DNA of 35,406 nt, from positions 4,911,282 to 4,946,687 of the forward strand of contig CM012955.1 of NCBI GenBank assembly GCA_000181795.3. Reading direction: 5' to 3'. Positions 1 to 10,000 of the stretch are shown here, one piece after another. How positions within the stretch are numbered: position 1 is the first letter of the stretch; every line of letters begins with the position of its first letter. This DNA comes from Trichinella spiralis (Eukaryota > Nematoda > Enoplea > Trichinellida > Trichinellidae). The notes beneath the pieces were generated by a model. That model ran no database searches, was not told the origin of the DNA, and worked only from the letters and a program-made list of their open reading frames with translations. The position numbers and the translations under genes are program-made.

Positions 1-350
1 GGGACGTAAAATACAGGAAGAAATACAGTTAGGCAAACAGTTATCAATAAAATAATGACTGTATTTTCTTGCATTATATTAGTGTAAAATATTTTTGATA
101 ATGAACATTTTTCCTGTGACGACAGAATTAATAATATTTATATTATAAATAATCAATAATTAATATTTATGTAAATATCGATTGAGAAACATTCACTGTT
201 TATAAACTTTAAATTAAAGCACATTTGTTTTAATGTAATTTTGAAGCAACTAAAAGTTTAAATAAGATCGGCTTTAGCTTTAATTTCTTTCAACAGCAAT
301 TCTTTTGTTCTGAGCAGGCTTACCGAAAGCGGTGAGAAATCGAAGCGAGA

Positions 351-1327
351 ATGTCGGAAAATTTGGAAATATTTGACTCCATGGTTTATTGTTGGGGTTC
401 CGTTCAACTGATGTGGTTTGTTTTTGTTAAAGAAGTCGATCTTCCACCTCGATATGCTGAGAAAGGTATTAATTAATACAGTAATGAAAATCTCTTCTAA
501 GAGAAAGATATTTACCGAAGTCCACTTTCAGTGGGAAAAAAGCCGCACGGATCCAGCGGCCCGATTATGACAGGCATAGAATCAACATCAGTAACGATGG
601 GCATGGAAATGACTGATGTGCCCTACAATGTCACCAATGTTATTTCCGCCCCAAATTTTAAGTGCCTTACTGCAGCTGCCGCATTCATTAATGGTAACAT
701 TAAGCAAATACGAACGATCATCATCTATTTGATAATATGCTAATTATTTTCATAAGGATACCAAGGTCCAGTAAAAGTAGGACAGAATGCTTTGAACATC
801 AAAATAGACGGAGGTTTGAGCTTAACAAATGCAGCATTTGAAAAGCATGAAAAATTTCAGTCGCTCGTTGCTGAAAGTGGATATAATATTGATAAAACCT
901 ACAAGTATGAATGAAATTGTCATAAACAGATTCAACAATCGTTTTTAAAATAATTTTAAATAAAATTTATATTTGTATACTCACATATGAAAATTTTAAT
1001 CACTTTTCTTAATATACATAATAATATTTATAAACTTATATACATCAATCCTAAAAGATATGAAGAATTTATGCATTTTTTAGAACTGTTGCCGAATTTT
1101 CAGCAGAAAGCAGCTTGGAGACGCGCCTTGAGGTCACTTTGGAGTCATTGAGAAAAACTTTTCCGGGTACTTGGCAAGATGCAGTGGCAATATTTGTGGA
1201 AAAATCTCTGCACAGCATTTTGGAAATCGTAACCATCAATGATCCCGTTCCGTTGGAAACTTATGCTGTTATTGGACGACCAGCTTCTGTAGAGGATGAT
1301 GACGACGACGACGACGACGACGAATGA
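351..1327 (+). CDS. Unrecognised four-exon gene A, 222 aa, acidic tail
   Basis: Exons 351-465, 532-693, 757-904 and 1084-1327, joined by GT-AG introns of phases 1, 1 and 2, give 222 residues. The start MSENLEIFDS is the first ATG of the open frame and aligns with the start of the tandem copy. I do not recognise the family. Visible traits: no signal peptide; a hydrophobic WFVFV patch in exon 1; a Thr/Ser/Met-rich exon 2; a conserved exon 3 (NIKIDGG, then SLVAESGYNIDKTYK); an exon 4 ending in a run of nine Asp and one Glu. The Asp run is encoded by a GAC microsatellite and resembles acidic tails of histone- or RNA-binding proteins, but that is only analogy. AATAAA occurs 186 bp after the stop. 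The matched intron phases in the copy, and stop-free joins at every splice, make the model secure; the function is unknown. Confidence 0.75.
1293..1325 (+). repeat. In-frame GAT/GAC microsatellite coding poly-Asp
   Basis: A run of GAT and GAC codons encodes the Asp9-Glu C-terminus of gene A. The tandem copy instead ends in Glu-Lys-Lys-Glu-Glu, so the tail length is specific to copy A and probably varies by slippage. Confidence 0.85.
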
Positions 1328-1512
1328 AGTTCAAAATGCATAATTTACTGATCGGATATCTTATTATCCATCTTATTATCACATTTATAATTTTTCATTT
1401 ATGATGCTAATTATTTTCTTAAATTTGAAAATATTTCAAATTATCAAATTGCAGATAAAATAGTTTCAACTTTTACTTTCCATGATGCCATAATTGATGA
1501 TAATAACGGAAA

Positions 1513-1518
1513 AATAAA
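1513..1518 (+). terminator. Putative poly(A) signal of gene A
   Basis: AATAAA, the first of several in an A+T-rich stretch after the stop codon of gene A. Such hexamers are common by chance at this base composition, so the assignment rests on position only. Confidence 0.4.
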
Positions 1519-1627
1519 TTATTTTTATAATAAATATTAATAAAATATTATAAAAATTGTTGTTGCTTTTACTTGATTGCGTGTACTGTAAAAATGTTTT
1601 TTTACTTTCACTTAACTAATGAGTTGT

Positions 1628-1641
1628 GTTGCCATGGCAAC
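1628..1641 (+). promoter_or_regulatory. Perfect X-box palindrome (RFX/DAF-19 site)
   Basis: GTTGCCATGGCAAC is a 14-bp perfect palindrome that matches the GTTNCCATGGNAAC X-box bound by RFX factors. It lies 300 bp past the stop of gene A, in the flank shared with the tandem copy, where the site is degraded (4486-4499). No ciliary coding sequence directly follows it; the nearest one is TMEM107, 3.8 kb away beyond gene B. Confidence 0.65.
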
Positions 1642-1797
1642 GCAACTTTTAGTCGATTAAAAGTAAACCGCCCGCCCGCCATTTTGCCCAACTTTTTTTC
1701 TTCCTGGTCAAAAAATTTTCGTTATTCCCTCAACAGCAATCTATTCTTCCTTATGTTGCAAATTTTAACTGATAATACTCAGCTCCAACTGCTGAAA

Positions 1798-1805
1798 AAC
1801 CGGTT
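1798..1805 (+). promoter_or_regulatory. AACCGGTT site (Grainyhead-type palindrome)
   Basis: AACCGGTT inside CTGAAAAACCGGTTTTCCG, an imperfect inverted repeat. AACCGGTT is the known Grainyhead/CP2 core. It sits 170 bp after the start of the X-box here and 155 bp after it in the tandem copy, so the pair of motifs was duplicated together. Binding is inferred only. Confidence 0.4.
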
Positions 1806-2947
1806 TTCCGGTGGGTCGATGCTGATGAAACGATGATGAAATCTTTGATTAAAAACACCATTTAAATAATAATAACAACAAATATAAATAATAATAATAA
1901 TAGTAATAAATGTATCTATGGTGTAGGAACTTTTGAAATAAATTTTTTACATCTTTGTTTTAGATGGATAGGAATATTCACATTAATGTACTGTTGTTGT
2001 TGTTGTTGTTAGTAATAATTGAAACTGATACTCTATGACAGACAGTATTTGTGGAAAAAAGTGAAACTAATTTGAAATGAAAAATTCAAAATAATTCACG
2101 TGGAAAATACAAATTTTTCAAATTAATGCGTTTCAACAGAACCAATACTATTTTTATTCAGAAAATATTCTCCGTCTCTGACAATATTGCTATGCTTTGT
2201 ATGCTAATTTGTCAACAATTAATTGTTCTACTTGCATTCCATTTATAAGTGCTTTTCACTTGAAAAATGGGCTCTCACATGACATGATACCTGTGCCATG
2301 ATATAAAAGCTTTTATTATATGTGCCACTGGTAATGTGATCCCCAATGTACGAATGTTCACTTCCAAGAATCCCTGTTGCCAAATAAACTATCTGCTACA
2401 GAAGGATTGACTTCAAAAATTTGAATAATGCAAAAAGTATAACTAGCTTGTTTGTTATCGGCACTTCTAACAGACGCTCAAATAAATGCCGTTAATTTGC
2501 CATACAAGAGATTGAGAAATATTCAAATAACTTTGAAATGACTAGATACAAAATCAAATGGCCGAACTCGTTTTTTTGCATTTGTGAAAATTAGGGAGGT
2601 TAAATAAGAGTTCAGAAAAGACATTAATGCAAAAAGCTGTCATTTAATTATAAGCTGTATTTTCTTTAATAATATTAATAAATATATTTTTGATAATAAA
2701 TATTATTCAGTTGCATTGAAATTAATATAATATTTTGTAATATATTATATAAATATTAAATATTAAAAGACGTATATTTATATAAATATCGATTGAAAAA
2801 CCTTTAATGTTTGTAGGTAAATGCATTAACTTTAAATTAAATAACATTTATTTTAATGTCACTTTAAAGTAAATAAACGTATAAATACGATAGGTTTTAA
2901 GTTTTTTTTTATTCTACAAAAATTCCTTTGTAGTGAGCAGACACAGC

Positions 2948-3938
2948 ATGTCTAAATCTAATTCAAGAACTTTCAACACGTTGTCGTTTTGCTGGGAGCC
3001 TGGAATAAGGATGCAGTTTATTTTTGTTGAAGAAAACGATTTTCCATTTTTAAATGTTCGTGCAGGTAATCACTAATACAGTAGAAAACCTTTTTCTCAA
3101 AAAAAAGTTTTTACCGTAATTTGAATTTAGAAACGAACCAGGCAAGTGATGGAAAATCTCCCCACTCGACTGAGACAGAAGGAACATCACAAGCACAAGC
3201 ATCATATAATGCGCGTTTATGTGATGCCTGTGAGGTCATTTGTGCCCCGAGTGTCTCATGTCTTATTGTAGCTGATAATTTTATCAATGGTAACATTGTG
3301 CTAATAGAAATGATTTTCATCATTTGAAAATTTGATAATTATTTTCGTTAGGATTGCAAAAGTGCCTAAAAGATGAAATGATAGATTTGAAAATAAAAAT
3401 TGAAGGTGGATTCAGCAAGACTGTCGAGGGGTATTATTTGTACAAACAGTTTCGATCACTGGTTGTTGGACATGGATATAATGTTGATGAAACCTACGAG
3501 TATGAATGAAATTTTTATAAATATACTTTTAAATATTTCTAATTTGAATAAGTTTCAATAAAATTTATCTTTCGTTTGTTCACATCAATTTCAAAGTTCT
3601 TGTCTGTTTTGTATGCATTCATAATGATCTTTATAAAGTGAAACAAAGCAGTTGTGAAACGAAATGGAAAATTTATGCAATATTTTAGGTCTTCACTTCA
3701 ATCTCCAGAAAACAGTAAAATTGACCCGTATATTAATCTTGTTTGGCGCGTAAACATGACATTCTTATCCCTTCAAAATAAGTATTCAAGTTCAGAATAT
3801 AAAATGGTCATTGTATTCGTGGACAAATGTTTGGAGAGCGTGTTGAAAAACGCATATTTTATGCCACTGGCACCTCTCGAACCGCGTATATCTCCTGTTG
3901 GAGATCCTTCGTTGGATGCGGAAAAAAAAGAAGAATGA
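2948..3938 (+). CDS. Unrecognised four-exon gene B, paralog of gene A, 224 aa
   Basis: Exons 2948-3065, 3131-3289, 3352-3499 and 3689-3938 join with phases 1, 1 and 2, exactly as in gene A; exon 3 has the same length (148 bp). The 224-residue product shares an exon 1 core (CW, then FIFVEENDFP against FVFVKEVDLP), the exon 2 end (FIN), and exon 3 (KIKIEGG, then SLVVGHGYNVDETYE). In exon 4 it shares VFVDKCLESVLK against IFVEKSLHSILE. Outside these blocks the two proteins differ widely, and exon 2 is almost unrelated. All splices keep the frame open, so it is probably functional. The tail is short (AEKKEE) and lacks the poly-Asp of A. Function unknown. Confidence 0.75.
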
Positions 3939-4130
3939 AGATAGCAGTACGATCAACGAAAATCTACTGATCAGATATTTATTATCCATCTCATTATTTT
4001 CACTCTTATTATATTTACAATTCATGTTTTATGATGAAAATTGTTTTTTTCGATCGAATGTATTTCCAAAAATGACATTTACAATATTTTTTCCTCACAA
4101 TTATATTAATCAAAATCATCACATTTATAA

Positions 4131-4166
4131 TAAAATAAAATAAAATAAAATAAAATAAAATAAAAT
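4131..4166 (+). repeat. TAAAA pentanucleotide microsatellite
   Basis: Seven tandem TAAAA units in the 3' flank of gene B, with overlapping AATAAA hexamers that could also serve as its poly(A) signal. Absent from the matching place in copy A. Confidence 0.85.
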
Positions 4167-4206
4167 AGTGTTTTGCTTGTTTTCATGCGCATAAGCTATG
4201 CTAAAT

Positions 4207-4374
4207 GCTGAAAATTAATAAAGGGATGGTCCAGTTCGCGCCAAATTTTGACCTAATTTTCTTATCGGTCGTTGAAAGCGCTATGTTATTGGACCTTCGG
4301 GCTGTGTAAAAATATTCATTGCTCGAGAACTATGTGAAGATGAGAACTGCACCAAACCGCTGAAAATTAATAAA
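4207..4374 (+). repeat. 16-bp direct repeats bracketing a copy-B segment
   Basis: GCTGAAAATTAATAAA occurs at 4207-4222 and again at 4359-4374. The 136 bp between them have no clear match in copy A. They could be a small insertion with a long target duplication or a local slippage duplication. No terminal inverted repeats were seen. Confidence 0.45.
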
Positions 4375-4485
4375 ATATTTCCATAATAAATATGGATATA
4401 CAACTGCAATAATTGATGCAATATTCGTATAATTATCTGTACTGTAATGTTGTTTTTTTTTAATTTCATTAAACGCGTGGGTTGT

Positions 4486-4499
4486 GTTGTCATGGCGAC
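4486..4499 (+). promoter_or_regulatory. Degenerate X-box in copy B
   Basis: GTTGTCATGGCGAC occupies the place of the perfect X-box in copy A and differs from it at two positions, one in each half. The flanking GTTGT and the block downstream are conserved between copies. Binding may be weakened. Confidence 0.5.
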
Positions 4500-4634
4500 G
4501 GAAATTTCAGTCAAAACGACCCGCCATTTTGTTTATCTTTTCTTCTATATAGTCAAAATTTTCGTTGTTCACCAAAATGAAACTTATTTTTACTTTTGTC
4601 ACAAATTTCAACTAATAATACTCAGCTCAAAGTG

Positions 4635-4654
4635 CTGAAAAACCGGTTTTTCAG
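4635..4654. promoter_or_regulatory. 20-bp perfect palindrome around AACCGGTT
   Basis: CTGAAAAACCGGTTTTTCAG reads the same on both strands. The central AACCGGTT is a Grainyhead/CP2-type core. Copy A has the same left arm and core, but its right arm has diverged, so the symmetry is complete only in copy B. Confidence 0.45.
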
Positions 4655-5378
4655 TGCCTCAGTGCTACTAATTTCATCTTCGATTATAAATCTCAATTTA
4701 CATAAAAATAATAATAATCATAATCATAAAAATAGCTGAGGTATAGTGAAATTAGGTCAACCGCTGTTTGAATATTAGCTGACAACTTTGGAATCTGTTG
4801 TCTGAAAACACAGTTTCGAAAAACGTTTTGATCGTTTGGCAGAGATTTATATCACTATCAATTTGATACATGTTTTATGGTAAAGTTTTGAAAATTTGAA
4901 ATTTATGCGTGCGCTTTTGCGGCAAAAAAAACCACTGTAACCACTTGGAGCAGAGAAAATTTTGGTTGTTGCAAATTTTGACCGATATTTTATGCACACA
5001 ATGCTGGTGCTATTTTGTAAAAAATCGGTTGCTCATCTAGGCAATTATTTCACTGAAATAAAAATTGCCGGAAATTTGTTCAATTTCTGCCAAAATACAC
5101 ATATTAATAAATAAACATTTACAATTTATGTTTTTTTGTCAAGTTACAGTAACATTTTTACAGTATGAGTTTGAAAATTTTTTTTGATTTATTTGTTTAC
5201 TGTAGTACTGTTTAAAAAATTAAAAATACACAGTAACAAAAAAAGAATAACTGGATGAACATTGGCATATTGTTTTTGATTATAATTTCAGTCCGTGATA
5301 TTTTTATGTCCGTTTTAATTTTTCCAATTTGCTGTGGTTGTTCCATTGCTGGCCTTTGATAAGTGAGCATCGATTATC

Positions 5379-5410
5379 ATTGCCTAGACAACGGCCGTTT
5401 CCAAGGCAAC
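5379..5410 (+). promoter_or_regulatory. Double X-box upstream of TMEM107
   Basis: Two X-box-like motifs with four bases between them: ATTGCCTAGACAAC (5379-5392; fits the RYYNYY / RRNRAC half-sites but has a TA centre) and GTTTCCAAGGCAAC (5397-5410; both half-sites fit, AA centre). The second ends 68 bp before the first plausible start codon and 89 bp before the fourth, inside the range usual for X-boxes of nematode ciliary genes. RFX/DAF-19 factors drive cilium genes through this motif, which matches the identity of the downstream gene. Confidence 0.8.
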
Positions 5411-5478
5411 TGACTGGTGACAAGCATCATAAAGGAAGACAGTTTGAGTCGGTTTTTCATGATCTGCTTCAAAATTCC

Positions 5479-6352
5479 ATGCGACTGTTCATGATGTCGA
5501 TGATAATACAAAAATTGATCCCGGCACGCTTTCTGCTCATGACCGCCCATGTTGTAATCACAGTCTGTATCATTTGGTCACGGGTAAGTGGAAATTATTG
5601 AAACAAGTCCAGACATTTGCATGTCTGTTGTGTATGTTGTTCAAAATATATATGTTTTTTTTCTTTCATTTTCACAGGACATGAATGTTATTGCTGGGCT
5701 TCCGGACAAGTACTCGCCGGACGATTACAGTCGCAAAGATTTCGAGTAATAATTTTATCACTGACACGCTGAAATTGCAACACTGAACAGAGCTGATTTT
5801 TAGGTTCACCATTGCACTGTGTTTGTCGTTTGCTTGCTTTTTTGTTGAATACGTCGGATTTTTATGCGGGATTTCCATGTTCATACCGGCATGTGCTTTT
5901 TTCTGTAAGTATTACAATGAAATACCATTTTGCAATTTGTTATTATTATTATTATTATATAGTACAATGAAAAATGAGTATTTATTTATTTATGCTGTTT
6001 CCATTTCACTATCATCATGAATAAATTTTTCTGCTAGATGTCTCTTCTTCTTTGGCATTGTTGTTGTTATTTATATATTTTTTTTATTTGTTAGTTAGTT
6101 TGCTTTATTTTTTCCATTTCATATCCACAGAAAGGAAAAAAAGAGAGAAAATTATTTTTCACTTTAGCATCAACTGTTCACTTTGTATCCACGTTGATTT
6201 TGGTTGCCTTCATCTTCGGCGAGTGGTCGTCCAGCGTTTATTGGTACATATGGGCGTTTTGTTGTGCCCTGCCGGCCGCGGTCGAACTGGTAGTCGTTTT
6301 GAAAACACTGCTGCTACATTCCGCTTCTTGGACCACGCCCTGCTGTAGGTAG
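5479..6352 (+). CDS. TMEM107: TMEM107, ciliary transition-zone membrane protein
   Basis: Exons 5479-5583, 5678-5745, 5804-5904 and 6168-6352 (phases 0, 2, 1) give 152 aa, or 145 aa from the ATG at 5500; the human protein is 140 aa. From memory of the human sequence, PARFL...AH, IWSRD, PDKYSPDDY, VEYVGFLCGISMF, and SSVYWYIWAFCCALPAAVE align in order with PSRFL...AH, FWSRD, TPEEYD, VELAGFLSGVSMF and TTYWYIFVFCSALPAVTE. Four membrane segments are visible, and the WSRD splice join restores a conserved motif. The family acts in the MKS module of the ciliary transition zone, gating membrane proteins. Start choice is among four ATGs (5479, 5491, 5494, 5500). An upstream in-frame ATG at 5329 is rejected because that extension would translate the X-boxes. 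A double X-box precedes the gene. Confidence 0.92.
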
Positions 6353-7042
6353 TAGTGATGGAAATTTTCCATTGCGTTCAGGTAAAAAAGATGTTCGTCC
6401 ACTCACAACGGACCACTCGGTCTCGCGTGCAACAAATCGTACAAGCGGCATTGAGGTGTGCTTGTTGATTGAACTTTGGCTGAAAAAAGGGAGGAAATGT
6501 TCGCTTGATTACCGACGTTATTCTGTTTCACTATTCTACAAGTGCACGGACGGATCTTCCACATGAAGCAGGATGTGAAAAGCAAGAGCAAAAATAATAA
6601 AGAAAAATATCAATATCCTGCCTGTGTTTGTAGTAGTAGATGTGGTGTGTAAATTGAACAACGACGAAGAAAAGCTGCAAAAGTATAATTAATACATCAT
6701 TTATTTGCATAATATTAAGCGATGCAACCCAAGGAAAGTAACGTGTAAACAACTGTTGTTATTCGAGGAAATGTGTCGCTTGTTGCGCATCTTGTTCACG
6801 CTTTGTCGCCAACTGATTGAAAATGACCACTTCGTGATTGCATGATCAACAACAGAAAAAATAATAAGTGGAAAAACAGCAATGATATATAAACAATCAA
6901 CACTGAACTGTTATTGGTGTTCAATTAAATTATCAAAGTATACTCGTCAACGATGCAGCTCAATAATGCACGTAGATAATGATGATATGTGTGGATGAAG
7001 TAGAATAAATAAATAATCTGTGGACAGATGCGAGAAGAAATT
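6353..7042. other. Convergent 3' intergenic region
   Basis: The 690 bp between the TMEM107 stop and the stop of the RNF207-like gene must hold both 3' UTRs. A minus-strand AATAAA lies at 6700-6705, 340 bp past the latter stop. Nothing else seen. Confidence 0.55.
6596..6601 (+). terminator. Putative poly(A) signal of TMEM107
   Basis: AATAAA about 245 bp after the TMEM107 stop codon, in a short convergent intergenic region. Positional evidence only. Confidence 0.4.
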
Positions 7043-10000
7043 TCACATTTTTGGAGTTTTGTCACTCATCCGTTGCTTCAAACTTTCCAACAACTTGCCC
7101 CGAGCTTCCAACGCATCTTGACCAACTTCGGCTATCAAATTCGGCGGCAGTCGCCTCCTCAGCCTAGCGTTCAACAAATCCTGCGCTTCTTCACAAGCAT
7201 CAGCAGCGTGCTGTTCGGGCTCGACATCATCCCGCACCGCGGACAAAATCGACCGTTGTGCAGAACCACCGCCACCGCCACCGCCACTGACGTCGACAAA
7301 ATCCACCTCCTGGTAAACATGCTGGCGACAAAGCACCGACACGTCAGCTTGTCGAGAAGCTGGCAGTTGAAAGTTGACAATACAGTCGATGGACACTTGG
7401 GCGGACGGAAAAGCGGCCACTTTTGCCGCAGATTCTTGCAAAAAATTGCCACAAACCCCGTCCTGGTTCAGAAACAGCCCAATGCTGTCTTCCAAGCTGA
7501 CGAGGGGGAAAAATCTGGTCAACACGTCGCTGCTTCTGAAAGATCGAAAAAATCCCGACGACTTCATCTCGTCCAATCTCAAGCAAGTTTTGTGCTCAAC
7601 TGCGGTCGACTGTCTGTCTCGGTCCACGTGCCGAACCACTGGGCCACCGCCTGTGATGCAAATGATGTTCATTTTGGAAAATTATTAAAAATCTCCTCCC
7701 TCCCCTCCCCCACTACCATTGAACATGCCTCACCTTTCGCATCGTATCGTTGACCGTTCTTCGACAAATCACGACACCGTTTCAAATGACGCTTGACATT
7801 GATCAGCACGTCACTGTCCTGCTGACGGCACTGTTCCAACTTTTGCTTGCGTTCCAATTCTTGCTTTTCAATGGCGTCGACACGAAGCTTCGAATTCGGT
7901 TCCAGGGTCGCAATTTGCAAGCACAACTGTTCCATGAGACCCGGAGCCGACTTGCAAGCCCGTTCGGGACTGATATGCTGAATGGCCGTGTAAATCGACT
8001 GCACATACGGTGACAATTGTTCACTGGCGTTGACCAACTGTTGCAACTGTTGTCGAAATTCGATCACACTGGTGATGTGATTCTGGAAATTTGCATAATT
8101 TTACAAAGCAGAAGAAAAAGAACCAAAACCAAAACTGACTTTGTACATTTCTTGTTGTCGACGAACGTGGTCGAGTTCCTCTTCCCAGATTCGTTGGAAA
8201 AGCGGCTGCAAGTCGTCGACCACGCTAGAATGAGCACCGAGGTCAACTTTGAGCTTCTGACATTGCAACTTAAGATCGTTGAACTTCTGGCAGTCGATCA
8301 GACATTTCCGTCTGGTAACATCCCGTTGTAGTTCAACCGCTTGTTGGACAATTTGGGAAAATTGTCCACGACATTTCTGAAACATTCCACAATTTTTAAT
8401 TCTTATTCCCTCCCATTCGCAGAGTTATCAACGAAAAATGGAACCGAATGGAAGAGAACAATTACCGCGAGTTCGGATTCGATTTTTCCAAATTCTTTGG
8501 AAAATGCGCAACTGGACGAACATCTGCCGAGACGATAATCTTGCATTGGAGGAGGATATTTGGTGGTCGAAGAACCGGACGACTGGGATCCGTTGAGCGA
8601 AGAAAAATAGCCGGAAGACGAAAATGAGCCCGCCGACGAACCGCCACTACCTTTGGAATTATAATAACAAGAAGAAGAAGAAGAAAAAGAAAAAGAAAAA
8701 GCAGAAGGAACAGGAGGAGCAGGAGGAGGTGGAGGAGGAGTAGAACCGTTGTTGCCAGTTGCGGACGAGGTGCCAGAGGAGCATTTCAAATTCGACGGCA
8801 ATATGACCGAACCAATACCGAACTGTTCCAACGCTCTGAAAAAAAGGCATCCCACACATGAGACAAACCCATCCCCTGATTGCAGTGCGAAATTTGGCAT
8901 ACTTTGAAAATTCATCCGACAAATTGTACAACGGCACCAGTTCCGGTCGACGGCCGACCGACGAATTTGCATTCGAAAGCATCGTTTCAGTGGTTGCAAT
9001 GACGTGAGGTACGAACGACAAGTAGTGCAACTTGTCGGGCAACGATCTCAAAAAGCTGATGAACAAACTGCAACGCTGCAAGCTGGACGACAACTGCAAC
9101 AATTTGCGTCTCGTTTCTTTCAGACGTTCTTCAGTTTCGGACGATTTTCTGAAAATCACACATGCATACCATACATACGAAAAGTTTGCCAACGCTGCGC
9201 TCGAACAAGCACAAACTCACCGGAGAATTTCATCAAGGAGACGATCCCTGGTAACGACGACCGCTTCGATCATTTTCTGACAAAATATGCGAATCTCGTT
9301 CTGCTGAGAAGCTTTCCTCTTGCAACACTCTTCCAACAGCAACTCCAGCACGTCGATCTCGTCGGTCACTTCGGCTTCGGCTTGCAAAAGTCGCTTCAAC
9401 AGAAAAAAACATCAACCAAATTCGCTCAGCTTCTTCTTTCTCTCTTCCCTCTCCCCTCCCCTCACATTCAAGTGTGAAATTTGTTAGATTATAAAATTAA
9501 GATTAAAATTTAAAAAAAACATCAAAAATCAAAATTATACTTCGAAAAGCAAATCGAACTTCTCTTCGGCTTGATCGTACGCTGACAAAGCGTCGACGAA
9601 GCACAGCCGACTCTCGGCCGAAGAAGCTTCAACGCAACGCTGACAAGCCAACAGGCCAGTCTCGAAAGAGAACAATTCTTTGCGTTCACCGTGCGTTGCT
9701 AAGCGAAAAAAAATATTCACAAAACACCAAAACAAACAAACAAACAAAACAACATACTGCATATTTCATCATCATTGCTTTCAATTGCTGGCAGTTGGCC
9801 AGATTTCAATATCACCTTGTGGGAACGGAACATTTTCGCCTGATGGGTTCGAGATTTGCAACCGACGCACAGCAGCTGTTGACACGTTTGACAAAAATAC
9901 ATTGCGCTTGAAAACTGAAAATTCAATACAAAAATTCACCAACGCTTTGATTATATATATATATATATATGTATATACAATCGGTTCGGACAATATCTTC

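Larger units (their letters stand above)
40..1925 (+). repeat. Tandem duplication unit A (gene A plus both flanks)
   Basis: First copy of a segmental tandem duplication; the second copy is at about 2640-4745. Similarity is not confined to exons. The upstream flank shares a TATCGATTGA element (about 176 in this copy, 2787 in the other), then TTTAAATTAAA and TTTTAATGT. The 3' flank shares CTGATCRGATAT just after the stop codon and a 250-bp block holding the X-box and the AACCGGTT site. The left border may lie outside the window. Borders were judged by eye. Confidence 0.8.
1328..2947. other. Spacer between the tandem genes
   Basis: Holds the 3' flank of copy A (to about 1925), a roughly 700-bp stretch without a counterpart elsewhere in the window (about 1925-2640), and the upstream flank of copy B. 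A TGT repeat lies at 1992-2010. I see no convincing gene. The 87-codon frame at 1573-1836 overlaps the regulatory block and is not kept as a frame in the other copy. Confidence 0.6.
2640..4745 (+). repeat. Tandem duplication unit B (gene B plus both flanks)
   Basis: Second copy of the unit. Offset from copy A is 2597 bp at the start codons, 2611 bp at the stop codons and 2858 bp at the X-box positions. The larger offset at the 3' end reflects extra sequence in B, including a TAAAA microsatellite and a segment between two 16-bp direct repeats. Confidence 0.8.
3939..5378. other. Intergenic region between gene B and TMEM107
   Basis: Up to about 4745 it is the duplicated 3' flank. From there to about 5330 it is unique A+T-rich sequence. 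CAAATTTTGAC recurs at about 4241 and 4974, and a near-inverted AATTAGGTCAA lies at about 4750; these are weak hints of dispersed repeats. No gene seen. Confidence 0.5.

Noticed and set aside
1573-1836. 87-codon plus-strand frame over the X-box block
   Set aside because: The frame is not kept in the duplicate at 4430-4700 although the DNA is; the block behaves as regulatory sequence.
5329-5478. In-frame 50-codon upstream extension of TMEM107
   Set aside because: It would translate the double X-box, has no counterpart in the family, and makes the protein too long.
7028-7753. 241-codon plus-strand frame
   Set aside because: It is the reverse strand of RNF207-like exons 10 and 9. The minus-strand reading fits splice phases and family motifs; this frame has no domain.
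8659-9192. 177-codon minus-strand frame reading through 8836-8902
   Set aside because: Its 5' part is RNF207-like exon 6. The rest reads through the 67-bp intron and then exon 7 in the wrong frame; the spliced reading is better.
9004-9477. 157-codon plus-strand frame
   Set aside because: Antisense to RNF207-like exons 5 and 6; no independent support.
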